Source of the DNA: Mycobacterium paragordonae
GTDB taxonomy: Bacteria; Actinomycetota; Actinomycetes; Mycobacteriales; Mycobacteriaceae
Length of the DNA: 64,000 nucleotides
Assembly: GCF_003614435.1 (NCBI RefSeq)
Contig: NZ_CP025546.1
Location: 4,092,001-4,156,000, forward strand
Reading direction: 5' to 3'
Under the pieces are notes generated by a model, which had not been told where the DNA came from, made no database searches, and saw only the letters and a list, made by a program, of their open reading frames with translations. Position 1 is the first letter of the stretch, and the number at the start of each line of letters is the position of its first letter. This document shows, one piece after another, positions 1 through 9,275 of the stretch. The position numbers and the translations under genes are program-made.

Positions 1-31
1 GTGTATCTCAAACACGTAGCTTACGGAGCTA

Positions 32-52
32 TTTTGTAGGAGGTATACAAAA
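32..52. promoter_or_regulatory. Operator-like inverted repeat upstream of fabD operon
   Basis: Perfect 7-bp inverted repeat TTTTGTA (32-38) and TACAAAA (46-52) separated by 7 bp, about 67 bp before the fabD start. In M. tuberculosis the fabD operon is controlled by MabR, whose gene lies directly upstream, so this dyad is a candidate MabR-type operator. That assignment is inference. A weak -10-like CATAAT lies at 67-72. The rest of 1-118 holds no gene. Confidence 0.4.
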
Positions 53-118
53 ACCTAAGACGAGGTTCATAATCTGTTACACCCCGCAAAACCGTCTTCA
101 CAGTGTTCTCTTAGACAC

Positions 119-1027
119 GTGATCGCTTTGCTTGCGCCCGGACAGGGCTCCCAGACTGAGGGAATGCTGTCGCCATGGCTGGAACTGCCAGGCGCAGCGG
201 ACCAGATTTCGGCATGGTCGACGGCCAGCGGCCTGGACCTGGCCCGGCTCGGCACCACGGCATCGACCGAGGAGATCACCGACACCGCCATCGCCCAGCC
301 CCTGATCGTTGCGGCCACCCTGCTGGCCCACCAGGAGCTGACCCGGCGCGGGCTGCTGGCTGGTCAGGACTTCATCGTCGCGGGCCACTCCGTCGGTGAG
401 ATCGCGGCCTACGCGATCGCCGGAGTGCTGGCCGCCGATGACGCCGTCATGCTGGCCGCCACCCGCGGCGCCGAGATGGCCAAGGCGTGTGCCGCCGAGC
501 CCACCGGAATGTCGGCCGTGCTCGGTGGAGACGAAGCAGAGGTGCTGACCCGCCTCGAGCAGCTCGACCTCGTTCCCGCGAACCGCAACGCCGCCGGCCA
601 GATCGTCGCCGCCGGCCGGCTGACCGCGCTGGAGAAGCTTGCCGAGGACCCGCCGGCGAAGGCCCGGGTCCGCGCGCTGGGTGTGGCCGGAGCGTTCCAC
701 ACCGAGTTCATGGCGCCGGCCCTCGAGGGCTACGCCGCAGCGGCTGCCGGCATCGCGACCGCCGAGCCGACCACCACGCTTCTCTCGAACTACGACGGGA
801 AGCCGGTCACCTCTGCCGCCGCGGCGATGCAGACCCTGGTTTCTCAGCTGACCCGGCCGGTGCGCTGGGATCTGTGCACTGCCACCATGCGTGAGCACAA
901 TCTGACGGCGATCGTGGAGTTCCCGCCCGCGGGCACTCTCACCGGCATCGCCAAACGTGAACTTCGGGGGGTTCCGACGCGAGCCGTCAAGTCACCCGCA
1001 GATCTGGACGAGTTGGCGAATCTCTAA
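119..1027 (+). CDS. fabD: Malonyl-CoA:ACP transacylase FabD
   Basis: 302 aa, the length of the M. tuberculosis enzyme and near-identical to it as I recall the sequence. It transfers malonyl from malonyl-CoA to AcpM to feed FAS-II elongation of meromycolic acids in the cytoplasm. The acyltransferase motif GQGSQ is at residues 8-12, the nucleophile Ser91 in GHSVG and the partner His194 in GAFHTEF. The start is GTG, which gives the conserved MIALLAPGQG N-terminus. First gene of the fabD-acpM-kasA-kasB-accD6 operon; 74 bp separate it from acpM. Confidence 0.97.
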   Translation: MIALLAPGQGSQTEGMLSPWLELPGAADQISAWSTASGLDLARLGTTASTEEITDTAIAQPLIVAATLLAHQELTRRGLLAGQDFIVAGHSVGEIAAYAIAGVLAADDAVMLAATRGAEMAKACAAEPTGMSAVLGGDEAEVLTRLEQLDLVPANRNAAGQIVAAGRLTALEKLAEDPPAKARVRALGVAGAFHTEFMAPALEGYAAAAAGIATAEPTTTLLSNYDGKPVTSAAAAMQTLVSQLTRPVRWDLCTATMREHNLTAIVEFPPAGTLTGIAKRELRGVPTRAVKSPADLDELANL

Positions 1028-1101
1028 CCGCCAGCTTCGCCCCAGAAGCTAAAAGTACGTCAAATCGGTTTACACACAACACATTACGAAGGGAACTAAC
1101 T

Positions 1102-1443
1102 GTGGCCGTCAGTCAGGAAGAAATCATCGCCGGTATCGCCGAGATCATCGAAGAGGTCACCGGTATCGAGCCGTCGGAGGTCACCCCGGAGAAGTCGTTC
1201 GTCGACGACCTGGACATCGACTCGCTGTCGATGGTGGAGATCGCCGTGCAGACCGAGGACAAGTACGGCGTGAAGATCCCGGACGAGGACCTCGCCGGCC
1301 TGCGTACCGTCGGTGACGTCGTCGCCTACATCCAGAAGCTCGAGGAAGAGAACCCCGAGGCCGCCGAGGCGCTGCGTTCCAAGCTCGTTTCGGAGAACCC
1401 CGAGGCCGCTGCCAACGTGCAGGCGAGGCTGGAAAACAAGTGA
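1102..1443 (+). CDS. acpM: Meromycolate-extension acyl carrier protein AcpM
   Basis: 113 aa acidic acyl carrier protein. The phosphopantetheine attachment serine is Ser41 in DIDSLS. The tail after residue 80, rich in Glu, Ala and Asn, is the mycobacterial AcpM extension absent from ordinary 80-aa ACPs. It carries growing meroacyl chains between FabD, KasA/KasB and the reductive FAS-II enzymes. GTG start with a GAAGGGA Shine-Dalgarno at 1088-1094. Its TGA stop overlaps the GTG of kasA by 4 bp (GTGA), implying translational coupling. Confidence 0.97.
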   Translation: MAVSQEEIIAGIAEIIEEVTGIEPSEVTPEKSFVDDLDIDSLSMVEIAVQTEDKYGVKIPDEDLAGLRTVGDVVAYIQKLEEENPEAAEALRSKLVSENPEAAANVQARLENK

Positions 1444-2690
1444 CCAAGCCTTCCACTGCTAATGGCGGTTACCCCAGCGTTGTGGTAACCGCCGTCGCGG
1501 CGACGACATGCCTCGCGCCGGACATCGAGAGCACGTGGAAGGGCTTGTTGGCCGGCGAAAGCGGCATCCACGTTCTCGAAGACGAATTCGTCTCCAAATG
1601 GGACCTGCCGGCCAAGATCGGCGGTCACCTCAAGGAACCGGTCGACATCCACATGGGCCGACTGGACATGCGACGCATGTCGTATGTCCAGCGGCTGGCC
1701 AAGTGGTTGAGCGGCCAGTTGTGGGAGTCCGCCGGAAGCCCTGAGGTCGATCCGGACCGCTTCAGCGTTGTGGTGGGTACCGGTCTCGGCGGTGCCGAGC
1801 GGATCGTCGAGAGCTATGACCTGATGAACGAGGGCGGCCCCCGCAAGGTGTCGCCGCTCGCCGTTCAGATGATCATGCCCAACGGCGCCGCGGCGGTGGT
1901 GGGCCTGCAGCTCGGTGCCCGCGCCGGTGTCATCACGCCGGTGTCGGCCTGTTCGTCGGGCTCGGAGGCCATCGCCCACGCATGGCGCCAGATCGTCATG
2001 GGCGACGCGGACTTCGCGGTCTGCGGCGGCGTCGAAGGACCGATCGAGGCGCTGCCTATCGCCGCGTTCTCGATGATGCGGGCCATGTCTACGCGCAACG
2101 ACGAGCCCGAGCGGGCGTCGCGGCCGTTCGACAAGGACCGGGACGGATTCGTGTTCGGCGAGGCCGGCGCGATGATGATCATCGAGACCGAGGAACACGC
2201 CAAGGCACGTGGCGCCAAGCCGCTGGCCCGCCTGATGGGCGCCGGCATCACCTCGGACGCCTTCCACATGGTCGCTCCTGCTGCCGACGGCACGCGTGCC
2301 GGCGGAGCAATGCGACGGGCGATGGAGATGGCGGGCTTGTCCCCCAGCGACATCGACCATGTCAATGCACACGGCACTGCGACACCGATCGGTGACACTG
2401 CCGAGGCCAACGCGATCCGGGTCGCCGGATGCGAAAACGCCGCCGTCTACGCGCCGAAATCGGCGCTCGGGCATTCGATCGGCGCCGTCGGCGCGCTCGA
2501 ATCGGCGCTCACGGTGCTGACCCTTCGGGACGGAGTCATACCACCGACGTTGAACTATGAGACCCCGGACCCAGAGATCGATCTTGATGTGGTCGCAGGC
2601 GAGCCTCGCTACGGCGAGTACCGCTACGCGATCAACAACTCGTTCGGGTTCGGCGGCCACAATGTGGCGCTCGCCTTCGGGCGCTACTGA
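1440..2690 (+). CDS. kasA: Beta-ketoacyl-ACP synthase KasA
   Basis: 416 aa, the usual KasA length. It condenses malonyl-AcpM with acyl-AcpM in the early FAS-II elongation rounds of mycolate synthesis and is an essential drug target in M. tuberculosis. The catalytic Cys171 lies in SACSSG, and the two His motifs VNAHGTAT and GHSIGA are present. The C-terminal glycine-rich [10 protein letters not shown] motif is intact. GTG start overlaps the acpM stop. kasB follows after 26 bp and is its clear paralogue. Confidence 0.97.
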   Translation: MTKPSTANGGYPSVVVTAVAATTCLAPDIESTWKGLLAGESGIHVLEDEFVSKWDLPAKIGGHLKEPVDIHMGRLDMRRMSYVQRLAKWLSGQLWESAGSPEVDPDRFSVVVGTGLGGAERIVESYDLMNEGGPRKVSPLAVQMIMPNGAAAVVGLQLGARAGVITPVSACSSGSEAIAHAWRQIVMGDADFAVCGGVEGPIEALPIAAFSMMRAMSTRNDEPERASRPFDKDRDGFVFGEAGAMMIIETEEHAKARGAKPLARLMGAGITSDAFHMVAPAADGTRAGGAMRRAMEMAGLSPSDIDHVNAHGTATPIGDTAEANAIRVAGCENAAVYAPKSALGHSIGAVGALESALTVLTLRDGVIPPTLNYETPDPEIDLDVVAGEPRYGEYRYAINNSFGFGGHNVALAFGRY

Positions 2691-2716
2691 GTGGCGTTAT
2701 TGAGCACGGAAGGAAC

Positions 2717-3982
2717 GTGGCACAAGCCATGACAGAGCTGGTTACCGGGAAAGCATTCCCGAATATTGTCGTTACCGGCATTGCCATGACCACTGCACTG
2801 GCAACCGACGCCGAGAACACATGGAAGTGTCTGCTCGACGGCCAAAGTGGGATCCGGGTCCTCGAGGACGACTTCGTCGAGGAGTTCGACCTGCCGGTGA
2901 AGATCGGCGGGCACCTGCTGGAGGAGTTCGATAGCCAACTCACGCGAATCGAGCTGCGCCGCACGGGTTACCTGCAGCGGATGTCCACCATCCTGGGGCG
3001 GCGGGTTTGGGAGAACGCCGGCTCGCCGGAGGTCGACACCAACCGGTTGATGGTCTCCATCGGCACCGGGTTGGGTTCGGCCGAGGAGCTCGTCTTCGGG
3101 TACGACGAGATGCGGGTGCGCGGGTTCCGCGCGATCTCCCCGCTGACCGTGCAGAAGTACATGCCCAACGGCGCGGCCGCGGCGGTGGGCCTGGAGCGGC
3201 ACGCCAAAGCCGGTGTGATGACGCCGATCTCGGCCTGCGCGTCCGGGGCCGAGGGCATCGCCCGCGCCTGGCAGCAGGTTGCCCTCGGCGAGGCCGACAT
3301 CGCGATCTGCGGTGGCGTGGAGACCAAGATCGAAGCGGTGCCGATCGCCGGGTTCGCCAACATGCGAATCGTGATGTCCACCAACAACGAAGACCCGCAA
3401 GGTGCCTGTCGCCCGTTCGACAAGGACCGCGACGGCTTCGTGTTCGGTGAGGCCGCAGCGTTGATGGTGATCGAGACCGAGGAGCACGCGAAGGCCCGCG
3501 GCGCCAACATCCTGGCCCGCATCATGGGCGCCAGCATCACCTCGGACGGGTTCCACATGGTGGCGCCCGACCCCAACGGGATCCGGGCCGGGCACGCGAT
3601 CACGCGGGCGATCCAGCTCGCCGGTCTGCAACCGAGCGACATCAGCCACGTCAACGCTCACGCCACTGGCACTCAGGTCGGCGACGTGGCCGAAGGCCGG
3701 GCAATCAACAACGCGCTCGGCAGCAACCACCCGGCGGTGTTCGCACCGAAGGGCGCGCTCGGCCACTCGGTGGGTGCGGTCGGAGCGGTCGAGTCGATCC
3801 TGACCGTTCTCGCTTTGCGGGATCAGGTCATCCCGCCGACACTGAACCTGGTCAACCTCGACCCGGAGATCGACCTCGACGTGGTGGCCGGCAAGCCTCG
3901 ATCCGGCAATTACGAGTACGCGATCAACAACTCATTCGGCTTCGGCGGTCACAACGTGGCGATCGCTTTCGGGCGTTACTAG
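2717..3982 (+). CDS. kasB: Beta-ketoacyl-ACP synthase KasB
   Basis: 421 aa from GTG. It performs the later FAS-II condensations that bring meromycolates to full length. Catalytic Cys174 in SACASG, His motifs VNAHATGT and GHSVGA, and the C-terminal [10 protein letters not shown] motif are all visible. The start is uncertain: the AAGGA at 2710-2714 is only 2 bp from GTG 2717, while ATG 2729 gives the [12 protein letters not shown]-terminus that I recall for short annotations of the M. tuberculosis protein. It is the paralogue of adjacent KasA, at roughly two-thirds identity by eye. Confidence 0.96.
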   Translation: MAQAMTELVTGKAFPNIVVTGIAMTTALATDAENTWKCLLDGQSGIRVLEDDFVEEFDLPVKIGGHLLEEFDSQLTRIELRRTGYLQRMSTILGRRVWENAGSPEVDTNRLMVSIGTGLGSAEELVFGYDEMRVRGFRAISPLTVQKYMPNGAAAAVGLERHAKAGVMTPISACASGAEGIARAWQQVALGEADIAICGGVETKIEAVPIAGFANMRIVMSTNNEDPQGACRPFDKDRDGFVFGEAAALMVIETEEHAKARGANILARIMGASITSDGFHMVAPDPNGIRAGHAITRAIQLAGLQPSDISHVNAHATGTQVGDVAEGRAINNALGSNHPAVFAPKGALGHSVGAVGAVESILTVLALRDQVIPPTLNLVNLDPEIDLDVVAGKPRSGNYEYAINNSFGFGGHNVAIAFGRY

Positions 3983-4041
3983 AAAGCTCCAAGGATCACG
4001 GGATAAACCCAGAGCATCACTGGCGAACTAGGAGATCTGCG

Positions 4042-5463
4042 ATGACAATCATGGCCCCTGAGGCGGTTGGCGAATCGCTCGACCCCCGCGATCCGCTGTT
4101 GCGTCTGAGCAACTTCCTCGACGACGGCAGCCTCGAGCTGCTGCACGAGCGGGACCGCTCGGGCGTGCTGGCCGCGGCGGGCACCGTCAACGGCGTACGC
4201 ACGGTTGCCTTCTGCACCGACGGCACCGTGATGGGTGGCGCCATGGGCGTCGAGGGTTGCGCGCACATCGTCAACGCCTACGACACCGCCATCGAGGAGC
4301 AGTGCCCGATCGTGGGCATCTGGCACTCGGGTGGTGCGCGACTGGCCGAAGGTGTCAAGGCGCTGCACGCCGTCGGACTCACCTTCGAGGCCATGATCCG
4401 GGCGTCCGGCTACATCCCGCAGATCTCGGTGGTCGTCGGCTTCGCCGCCGGCGGCGCCGCCTACGGGCCGGCCCTGACCGACGTCATCGTGATGGCACCG
4501 GAAAGCCGGGTCTTCGTCACCGGGCCCGACGTGGTCCGCAGCGTCACCGGCGAAGACGTCGACATGGCTTCCCTGGGCGGGCCCGAAACCCACCACAAGA
4601 AGTCCGGGGTGTGCCACATCGTCGCCGACGACGAGCTGGACGCCTACGAGCGCGGTCGCCGGCTGGTCGGATTGTTCTGCCAGCAAGGGCATTTCGACCG
4701 CAGCAAGGCTGAGGCCGGCGACACCGACATCCGGGCGCTGCTGCCGGAGTCGTCGCGACGGGCCTACGACGTGCACCCGATCGTCACCGCGGTGCTCGAC
4801 TCCGATGCGCCTTTCGAGGAATTCCAGGCCAAGTGGGCGCCGTCGATGGTGGTCGGGCTGGGCCGATTGTCGGGCCGTACCGTCGGTGTGCTGGCCAACA
4901 ACCCGCTGCGGCTGGGCGGCTGCCTGAACTCCGAAAGCGCCGAAAAGGCAGCGCGTTTCGTGCGCCTGTGCGACGCGTTCGGCATTCCGCTGGTCGTCAT
5001 CGTCGACGTGCCGGGCTACCTGCCCGGTGTCGACCAGGAGTGGGGCGGCGTGGTGCGACGCGGCGCCAAGCTGCTGCACGCCTTCGGTGAGGCCACGGTC
5101 CCCCGGGTCACCCTGGTGACGCGAAAGATCTACGGCGGGGCCTACATTGCGATGAACTCCCGCTCGCTGAACGCGACGAAGGTGTTCGCCTGGCCGGACG
5201 CCGAGGTTGCGGTGATGGGTGCCAAGGCCGCCGTCGGGATTCTGCACAAGCGCAAGCTGGCCGCCGCGCCGGACCACGAGCGTGAGGCGCTGCACGACGA
5301 GCTGGCCGCCGAGCACGAGCGCATCGCCGGTGGTGTGGACAGCGCCATCGACATCGGCGTGGTGGACGAGAAGATCGACCCCTCGCACACCCGCAGCAAG
5401 CTCAGCGAGGCACTGGCTCAGGCGCCGGCGCGCCGCGGCCGCCACAAGAACATCCCGCTGTAA
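4042..5463 (+). CDS. accD6: Acyl-CoA carboxylase beta subunit AccD6
   Basis: 473 aa carboxyltransferase subunit of acetyl/propionyl-CoA carboxylase. With AccA3 it makes the malonyl-CoA used by FabD, hence its place at the end of the FAS-II operon, 59 bp after kasB. The biotin-dependent carboxyltransferase fold is seen in both halves: the oxyanion-hole glycine segments SGGARLAEG and GFAAGGAAYGPAL in the N-half, and VDVPGYLPG plus KIYGGAY in the C-half. ATG start, with AGGAGAT at 4030-4036. A dispersed palindrome follows its stop. Confidence 0.97.
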   Translation: MTIMAPEAVGESLDPRDPLLRLSNFLDDGSLELLHERDRSGVLAAAGTVNGVRTVAFCTDGTVMGGAMGVEGCAHIVNAYDTAIEEQCPIVGIWHSGGARLAEGVKALHAVGLTFEAMIRASGYIPQISVVVGFAAGGAAYGPALTDVIVMAPESRVFVTGPDVVRSVTGEDVDMASLGGPETHHKKSGVCHIVADDELDAYERGRRLVGLFCQQGHFDRSKAEAGDTDIRALLPESSRRAYDVHPIVTAVLDSDAPFEEFQAKWAPSMVVGLGRLSGRTVGVLANNPLRLGGCLNSESAEKAARFVRLCDAFGIPLVVIVDVPGYLPGVDQEWGGVVRRGAKLLHAFGEATVPRVTLVTRKIYGGAYIAMNSRSLNATKVFAWPDAEVAVMGAKAAVGILHKRKLAAAPDHEREALHDELAAEHERIAGGVDSAIDIGVVDEKIDPSHTRSKLSEALAQAPARRGRHKNIPL

Positions 5464-5497
5464 TTTGCGCGAGCGCTGGGGGGCACCTCCCCTGCGC

Positions 5498-5553
5498 GAG
5501 CAGACGCAAAATCGCACGATTTCCTCCGGGAACGTGCGATTTTGCGTCTGCTC
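5498..5553. repeat. Dispersed intergenic palindrome, copy 1
   Basis: Perfect 20-bp inverted repeat (5498-5517 and 5534-5553) with a 16-bp loop. The core GAGCAGACGCAAAATCGC recurs at 12390-12407 and, slightly diverged, at 38180-38235. It sits between the converging accD6 and monooxygenase genes and its right arm covers the monooxygenase stop codon. It could act as a bidirectional terminator or be a REP-like element. No T-tract follows. Confidence 0.8.
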
Positions 5554-7111
5554 ACCCGTGGCTGAGGATCTGCGAGACCGCCTGTCGCAGTGCACCTGCC
5601 GGGTCGTTCGGCAATTCCTCGACCCGCCATCCCACGAAATCGTCGGGTCGTACCAACAGGGCCCCTGTTTCGCCTAATCCGGTGACATCCAACCACTCTC
5701 GGTCGTCTATCCGGTGCATAGCGACATCCAGGCCGTCCGTCGCCGCCCGCCACCGCTCGTCCGCCGACAGCACGGTGAATCGGGGACCCAGCAGATCGAG
5801 CGTGGACACTCGCTTCCCGTCGCGCCGCAGCCACACGTGCGGTACCCGGGTGCCGGGCTGGCCCCGCAACTCCTGAACCAGCTCCAGGGTCCCGGGGTCC
5901 GGGTCGTCGGTCAGCACCGCGGTGGACCGGTAGCGGTAGCCGATGAGTAGTTCGAACATCGAGCATTCTTCGTCGGGGGCCAATTGCGGCCGCTCGTCAC
6001 CCAATTCGAGCGCGGCCAGCGTCGGGCCGCTCAGCGACTGGTGGGCGGCGAACCGGCCGATCGGGTGCCGTTCGCTGTGATAACTCGACAGCAGCGCCGG
6101 CCCGGCTCGTCCCTGCAGAACCGCGGCCAGCTTCCAGGCCAGATTGTGCGCGCTCTGAATCGCGGTGTTGGCGCCCCCGGCCTTGAACGGCGGCATCGTG
6201 TGGGCGCAGTCACCGACCAGAAGTACCCGGCCGCAACAGAATTGGTCGGCGACCCGTTCGTAGGGCTGCCACGACGCGACCTCGATGATCTGCACGTCGG
6301 CCCGATCACCGATCGCCGCGGTCACCAATTCGGTGCACTTGTCAGGCGTGAACTGTTGAGCCGTCTCGCCTTTGGCGGGGAAGTAGGTCGTGATGAACAT
6401 GCCGCGGTCCTCGTCGACCGCGAGGAAGATGCCCGGCGCAGCCGGGTTGCTGATCTGCACCGCATCGCCATTGGTGAGATCCGGGGCGAACCGGCGCCAC
6501 GCGCAGCGAAAGTAGATGAACACCACGAAGATCGGCAACGCTCCGTAGCCGGCGGTGGCGACCCCGAGCGCAGTGCGGATCGGGCTGTGCACCCCGTCGG
6601 CGGCGATCAGATACTCAACCCGCAAGGTCTCCGAGCGCCCCGAGTCCCGGTCGGCGAGGACGGCGCTGACACCGTCGTCGTCCGTCTCGAAGGAGACGAG
6701 CTCCGTGCCGTAGCGGACCTCGCTGCCGCGACTCCGCGCCGCCCGCAACAACATCGGCTCGGACTCGCTCTGCGGGCAGTATTGTGCGGCGGGCTCGGGA
6801 CTCACCGCGTCCAGCCCGGCGAAGATCGCGTCCATGTCGATGGCCGGCTGTTGTTCCGCGCTGGCCAGTGCCGGCTTGACCATCATGGTGGACACCCGCG
6901 CGGCCACGGCGTGCACCTCGTCGCCGAGGCCCAGCCCCCGCAGGATTTCCAGGCTGCGGAAGCTCAGGTTGCGTGCCTTGGGGTAGACGAACGTCTCACG
7001 CCGCCGGTCGACCAGCAGCGATCGCACGCCGTGCTGTGCGAGTAACGCCGACGTCGCCAGGCCGCCCACCCCGGCTCCGACGATCAATACCCGAGGGCCC
7101 TCCCCCGTCAC
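5552..7111 (-). CDS. FAD-dependent aromatic-ring monooxygenase
   Basis: 519 aa class A flavin monooxygenase of the PheA/TfdB/MhpA type. The N-terminal Rossmann motif GAGVGG is at residues 11-16. The DG-type segment ADGVHSPIR is near residue 180 and the FAD-contacting GDCAHTMPPF near residue 300. A thioredoxin-like C-terminal domain is implied by the length. The substrate is unknown; aromatic or polyketide compounds are typical, and rifampicin monooxygenase is a distant relative. GTG start. It lies between accD6 and glpD on the opposite strand to the FAS-II operon, where M. tuberculosis carries Rv2248, which I do not recall as this family. Confidence 0.85.
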   Translation of the reverse strand: MTGEGPRVLIVGAGVGGLATSALLAQHGVRSLLVDRRRETFVYPKARNLSFRSLEILRGLGLGDEVHAVAARVSTMMVKPALASAEQQPAIDMDAIFAGLDAVSPEPAAQYCPQSESEPMLLRAARSRGSEVRYGTELVSFETDDDGVSAVLADRDSGRSETLRVEYLIAADGVHSPIRTALGVATAGYGALPIFVVFIYFRCAWRRFAPDLTNGDAVQISNPAAPGIFLAVDEDRGMFITTYFPAKGETAQQFTPDKCTELVTAAIGDRADVQIIEVASWQPYERVADQFCCGRVLLVGDCAHTMPPFKAGGANTAIQSAHNLAWKLAAVLQGRAGPALLSSYHSERHPIGRFAAHQSLSGPTLAALELGDERPQLAPDEECSMFELLIGYRYRSTAVLTDDPDPGTLELVQELRGQPGTRVPHVWLRRDGKRVSTLDLLGPRFTVLSADERWRAATDGLDVAMHRIDDREWLDVTGLGETGALLVRPDDFVGWRVEELPNDPAGALRQAVSQILSHG

Positions 7112-7150
7112 GGTTCCGAAACTACAACTCGCCTCCTGGCATAGCGAGGG

Positions 7151-8686
7151 TCAGCCCACACCTGCCAGGAACTCCTCAGCTACCGCGACCACCTTCTCGC
7201 GATCCCGCGGTACCAGCCCGATACGGGTACGCCGGTCGACGATGTCACCTACATCGAGTGCACCCTCGTGGGTCACCGCGTACTCGAACTCCGCCCTGGT
7301 CACGTCGATACCGTCGGCGACCGGCTCGGTGGGCCGCTCACAGGTGGCCACCGCGACCACGTTGGCTGCCTCGGCCCCGTACCGCGCCGCCATGGAGGCC
7401 GGCACGTTACCCGGGCCCGCCGCGGGCCCCGGATTGGCGTCCGCCCCGATCAGCGGCAGGTTACGGGTCCGGCATTCCCCGGCGCGCAGCTGCCGGACCT
7501 TGACCGCCCGGTTGAGCACATCCTCTGCCATGTAACGGTATTCGGTGAGCTTGCCGCCCACCACGCTGATCACCCCGGTCGGCGACTCGAAGATCGCGTG
7601 ATCGCGGGATACGTCGGCGGTCCGGCCCGCACCGGTGTCGATCAGCGGCCGCAGTCCGGCGTAAGACCCGATCACGTCCGATGACGAAACGGTGGTGCCC
7701 AACGCGGTGTTGACCGTGTCCAGTAGGAACGCGATCTCCGCCGACGAAGGTTCCGGCACATCCGGAATGGGACCGGGCGCATCTTCGTCGGTCAGCCCGA
7801 GGTAGATCCGGCCGAGCTGCTCGGGCATGGCGAACACGAACCTGTTCAGCTCTCCAGGGATCGGAATCGTCAGGGCCGCAGTGGGATTGCCGAACGCCGC
7901 CGCGTCGAACACCAAATGTGTTCCGCGGCTTGGCCGTAACTTCAAGGCCGGGTCGATGTCACCACCCCACACGCCCGCCGCATTGATCACCGCGCCGGCC
8001 TGCACAACGAACGACTCCGCGGTCCGTTGGTCGGTCAGCCGCACCGAGGTGGCAGTGGCTTCCGAGGCGGCCACATAGGTCAGGATCCGCGCGCCGTGCT
8101 GGGCCGCGGTGCGCGCCACCGCCGTCACCAGCCGGGCGTCGTCGATCAGCTGGCCGTCGTAGTTGAGCAGCCCGCCCGCCAGGCCGTCGCGTTGGACGGT
8201 CGGCGCCAACTCCACCACCCGCTGCGCGGAGATACGCCGCGACCGGGGCAGCGTCGACGACGACGTTCCCGCCAGCACCCGCAGCGCGTCGCCGGCCAGG
8301 AAGCCGACGCGCACCATGGCGCGGTTGAAGTGGTTCATCGCCGGCAGCAGCGGAACAAGTTGCGGCATCGCATGAACCAGGTGAGGGGCGTTGCGCGCCA
8401 TCAGGATTCCGCGCTCGATGGCGCTGCGCCGGGCGATGCCGATGTTGCCGGTGGCCAGGTAGCGCAGCCCGCCGTGCACCAGTTTCGAACTCCAGCGGCT
8501 GGTGCCGAACGCCAGGTCGTGCTTTTCCACCAGCACCGTGCGCAGGCCCCGGGACGCGGCGTCCAGGGCGATGCCGACGCCGGTGATGCCGCCACCGATC
8601 ACGACGACGTCCACCTCGGCGCCATCGGCCAGGGCGGTGAGGTCCGCGGTACGACGGGCAGCGTTGAGAGCGCTCAGGTTATCCAT
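7151..8686 (-). CDS. glpD1: FAD-dependent glycerol-3-phosphate dehydrogenase
   Basis: 511 aa, close to M. tuberculosis GlpD1. It oxidises sn-glycerol-3-phosphate to dihydroxyacetone phosphate at the membrane, passing electrons to quinone. The N-terminal FAD motif GGGITG is followed by LVEKHDLAFGTS and the family signature SSKLVHGGLRYL. The C-terminal GlpD extension is present. Its ATG overlaps the stop of the TetR gene by 1 bp, so the two form an operon. The neighbouring AGPS-like oxidase and diacylglycerol kinase suggest a glycerolipid theme. Confidence 0.93.
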   Translation of the reverse strand: MDNLSALNAARRTADLTALADGAEVDVVVIGGGITGVGIALDAASRGLRTVLVEKHDLAFGTSRWSSKLVHGGLRYLATGNIGIARRSAIERGILMARNAPHLVHAMPQLVPLLPAMNHFNRAMVRVGFLAGDALRVLAGTSSSTLPRSRRISAQRVVELAPTVQRDGLAGGLLNYDGQLIDDARLVTAVARTAAQHGARILTYVAASEATATSVRLTDQRTAESFVVQAGAVINAAGVWGGDIDPALKLRPSRGTHLVFDAAAFGNPTAALTIPIPGELNRFVFAMPEQLGRIYLGLTDEDAPGPIPDVPEPSSAEIAFLLDTVNTALGTTVSSSDVIGSYAGLRPLIDTGAGRTADVSRDHAIFESPTGVISVVGGKLTEYRYMAEDVLNRAVKVRQLRAGECRTRNLPLIGADANPGPAAGPGNVPASMAARYGAEAANVVAVATCERPTEPVADGIDVTRAEFEYAVTHEGALDVGDIVDRRTRIGLVPRDREKVVAVAEEFLAGVG

Positions 8687-9258
8687 CAGGACAGGTATCC
8701 GTTCAGTGTGTAGGAGAGTTGGGTGGCCAGGGCCTCGTCGTCGAGGATCGGTTTGACGATGTCGGCGGATTGGATGGTCGACTGCGCGATCAGCAGGATC
8801 ATGGTCGCGAACTGACGGGGGTCACCGGCCCGGACGCTGCCGGCGCGCTGGGCCTCGGCAAGCCGCTGCGCCAGCCCCTCGATCAGGAACTGCTGACTCA
8901 CCCCGAGACGCTCGGTGATGTAGACCCGGGCCAGCTCGGAGTGCATCACCGACATGATCAGCTCGTCGCGGCGCAACCGGTCGGCGACCGCCACCACCTG
9001 CTTGACCAACGCCTCCCGGTCGTTGCCTTCGAACGGCACCTCGCCCATCACGTTGGTGATGTGGTCGGTCAGCAGCGTCGACATGATCGACTGCGTGTCC
9101 GGCCAGCGGCGGTAGACCGTCGGGCGGCTCACCCCCGCACGCCGGGCGATCTCGGCGAGCGTCACCCGGTCGGCGCCGAAATCGACCACGCAGCTTGCGG
9201 CCGCAGCTAATATCCGGTCCCCGGTATCCACATTTGGGTCATTACTCATTGACACCAT
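8686..9258 (-). CDS. TetR-family transcriptional regulator
   Basis: 190 aa from ATG 9258 (an alternative ATG is at 9249). The N-terminal helix-turn-helix VTLAEIARRAGVSRPTVYRRW is typical of TetR; the C-terminal half is an all-alpha ligand domain with no recognised ligand. Corresponds in position to Rv2250c. It is co-transcribed with glpD1 and diverges from the AGPS-like gene across 17 bp, so it probably regulates one or both. The start is supported by a -10-like TACAGT ending 7 bp before the ATG, which would give a leaderless mRNA. Confidence 0.9.
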   Translation of the reverse strand: MVSMSNDPNVDTGDRILAAAASCVVDFGADRVTLAEIARRAGVSRPTVYRRWPDTQSIMSTLLTDHITNVMGEVPFEGNDREALVKQVVAVADRLRRDELIMSVMHSELARVYITERLGVSQQFLIEGLAQRLAEAQRAGSVRAGDPRQFATMILLIAQSTIQSADIVKPILDDEALATQLSYTLNGYLS

Positions 9259-9275
9259 GTGTAATACTGTAACGC
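9259..9275. promoter_or_regulatory. Overlapping divergent leaderless promoters
   Basis: Only 17 bp separate two divergent start codons. On the plus strand TACTGT (9265-9270) ends 5 bp before ATG 9276. On the minus strand TACAGT (9271-9266) ends 7 bp before ATG 9258. Both fit the TANNNT -10 box of mycobacterial leaderless promoters and share the same base pairs, so the two polymerases could not bind at once. An imperfect dyad GTAATACTGTAAC (9261-9273) may also be the TetR operator. Inference from sequence only. Confidence 0.45.
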
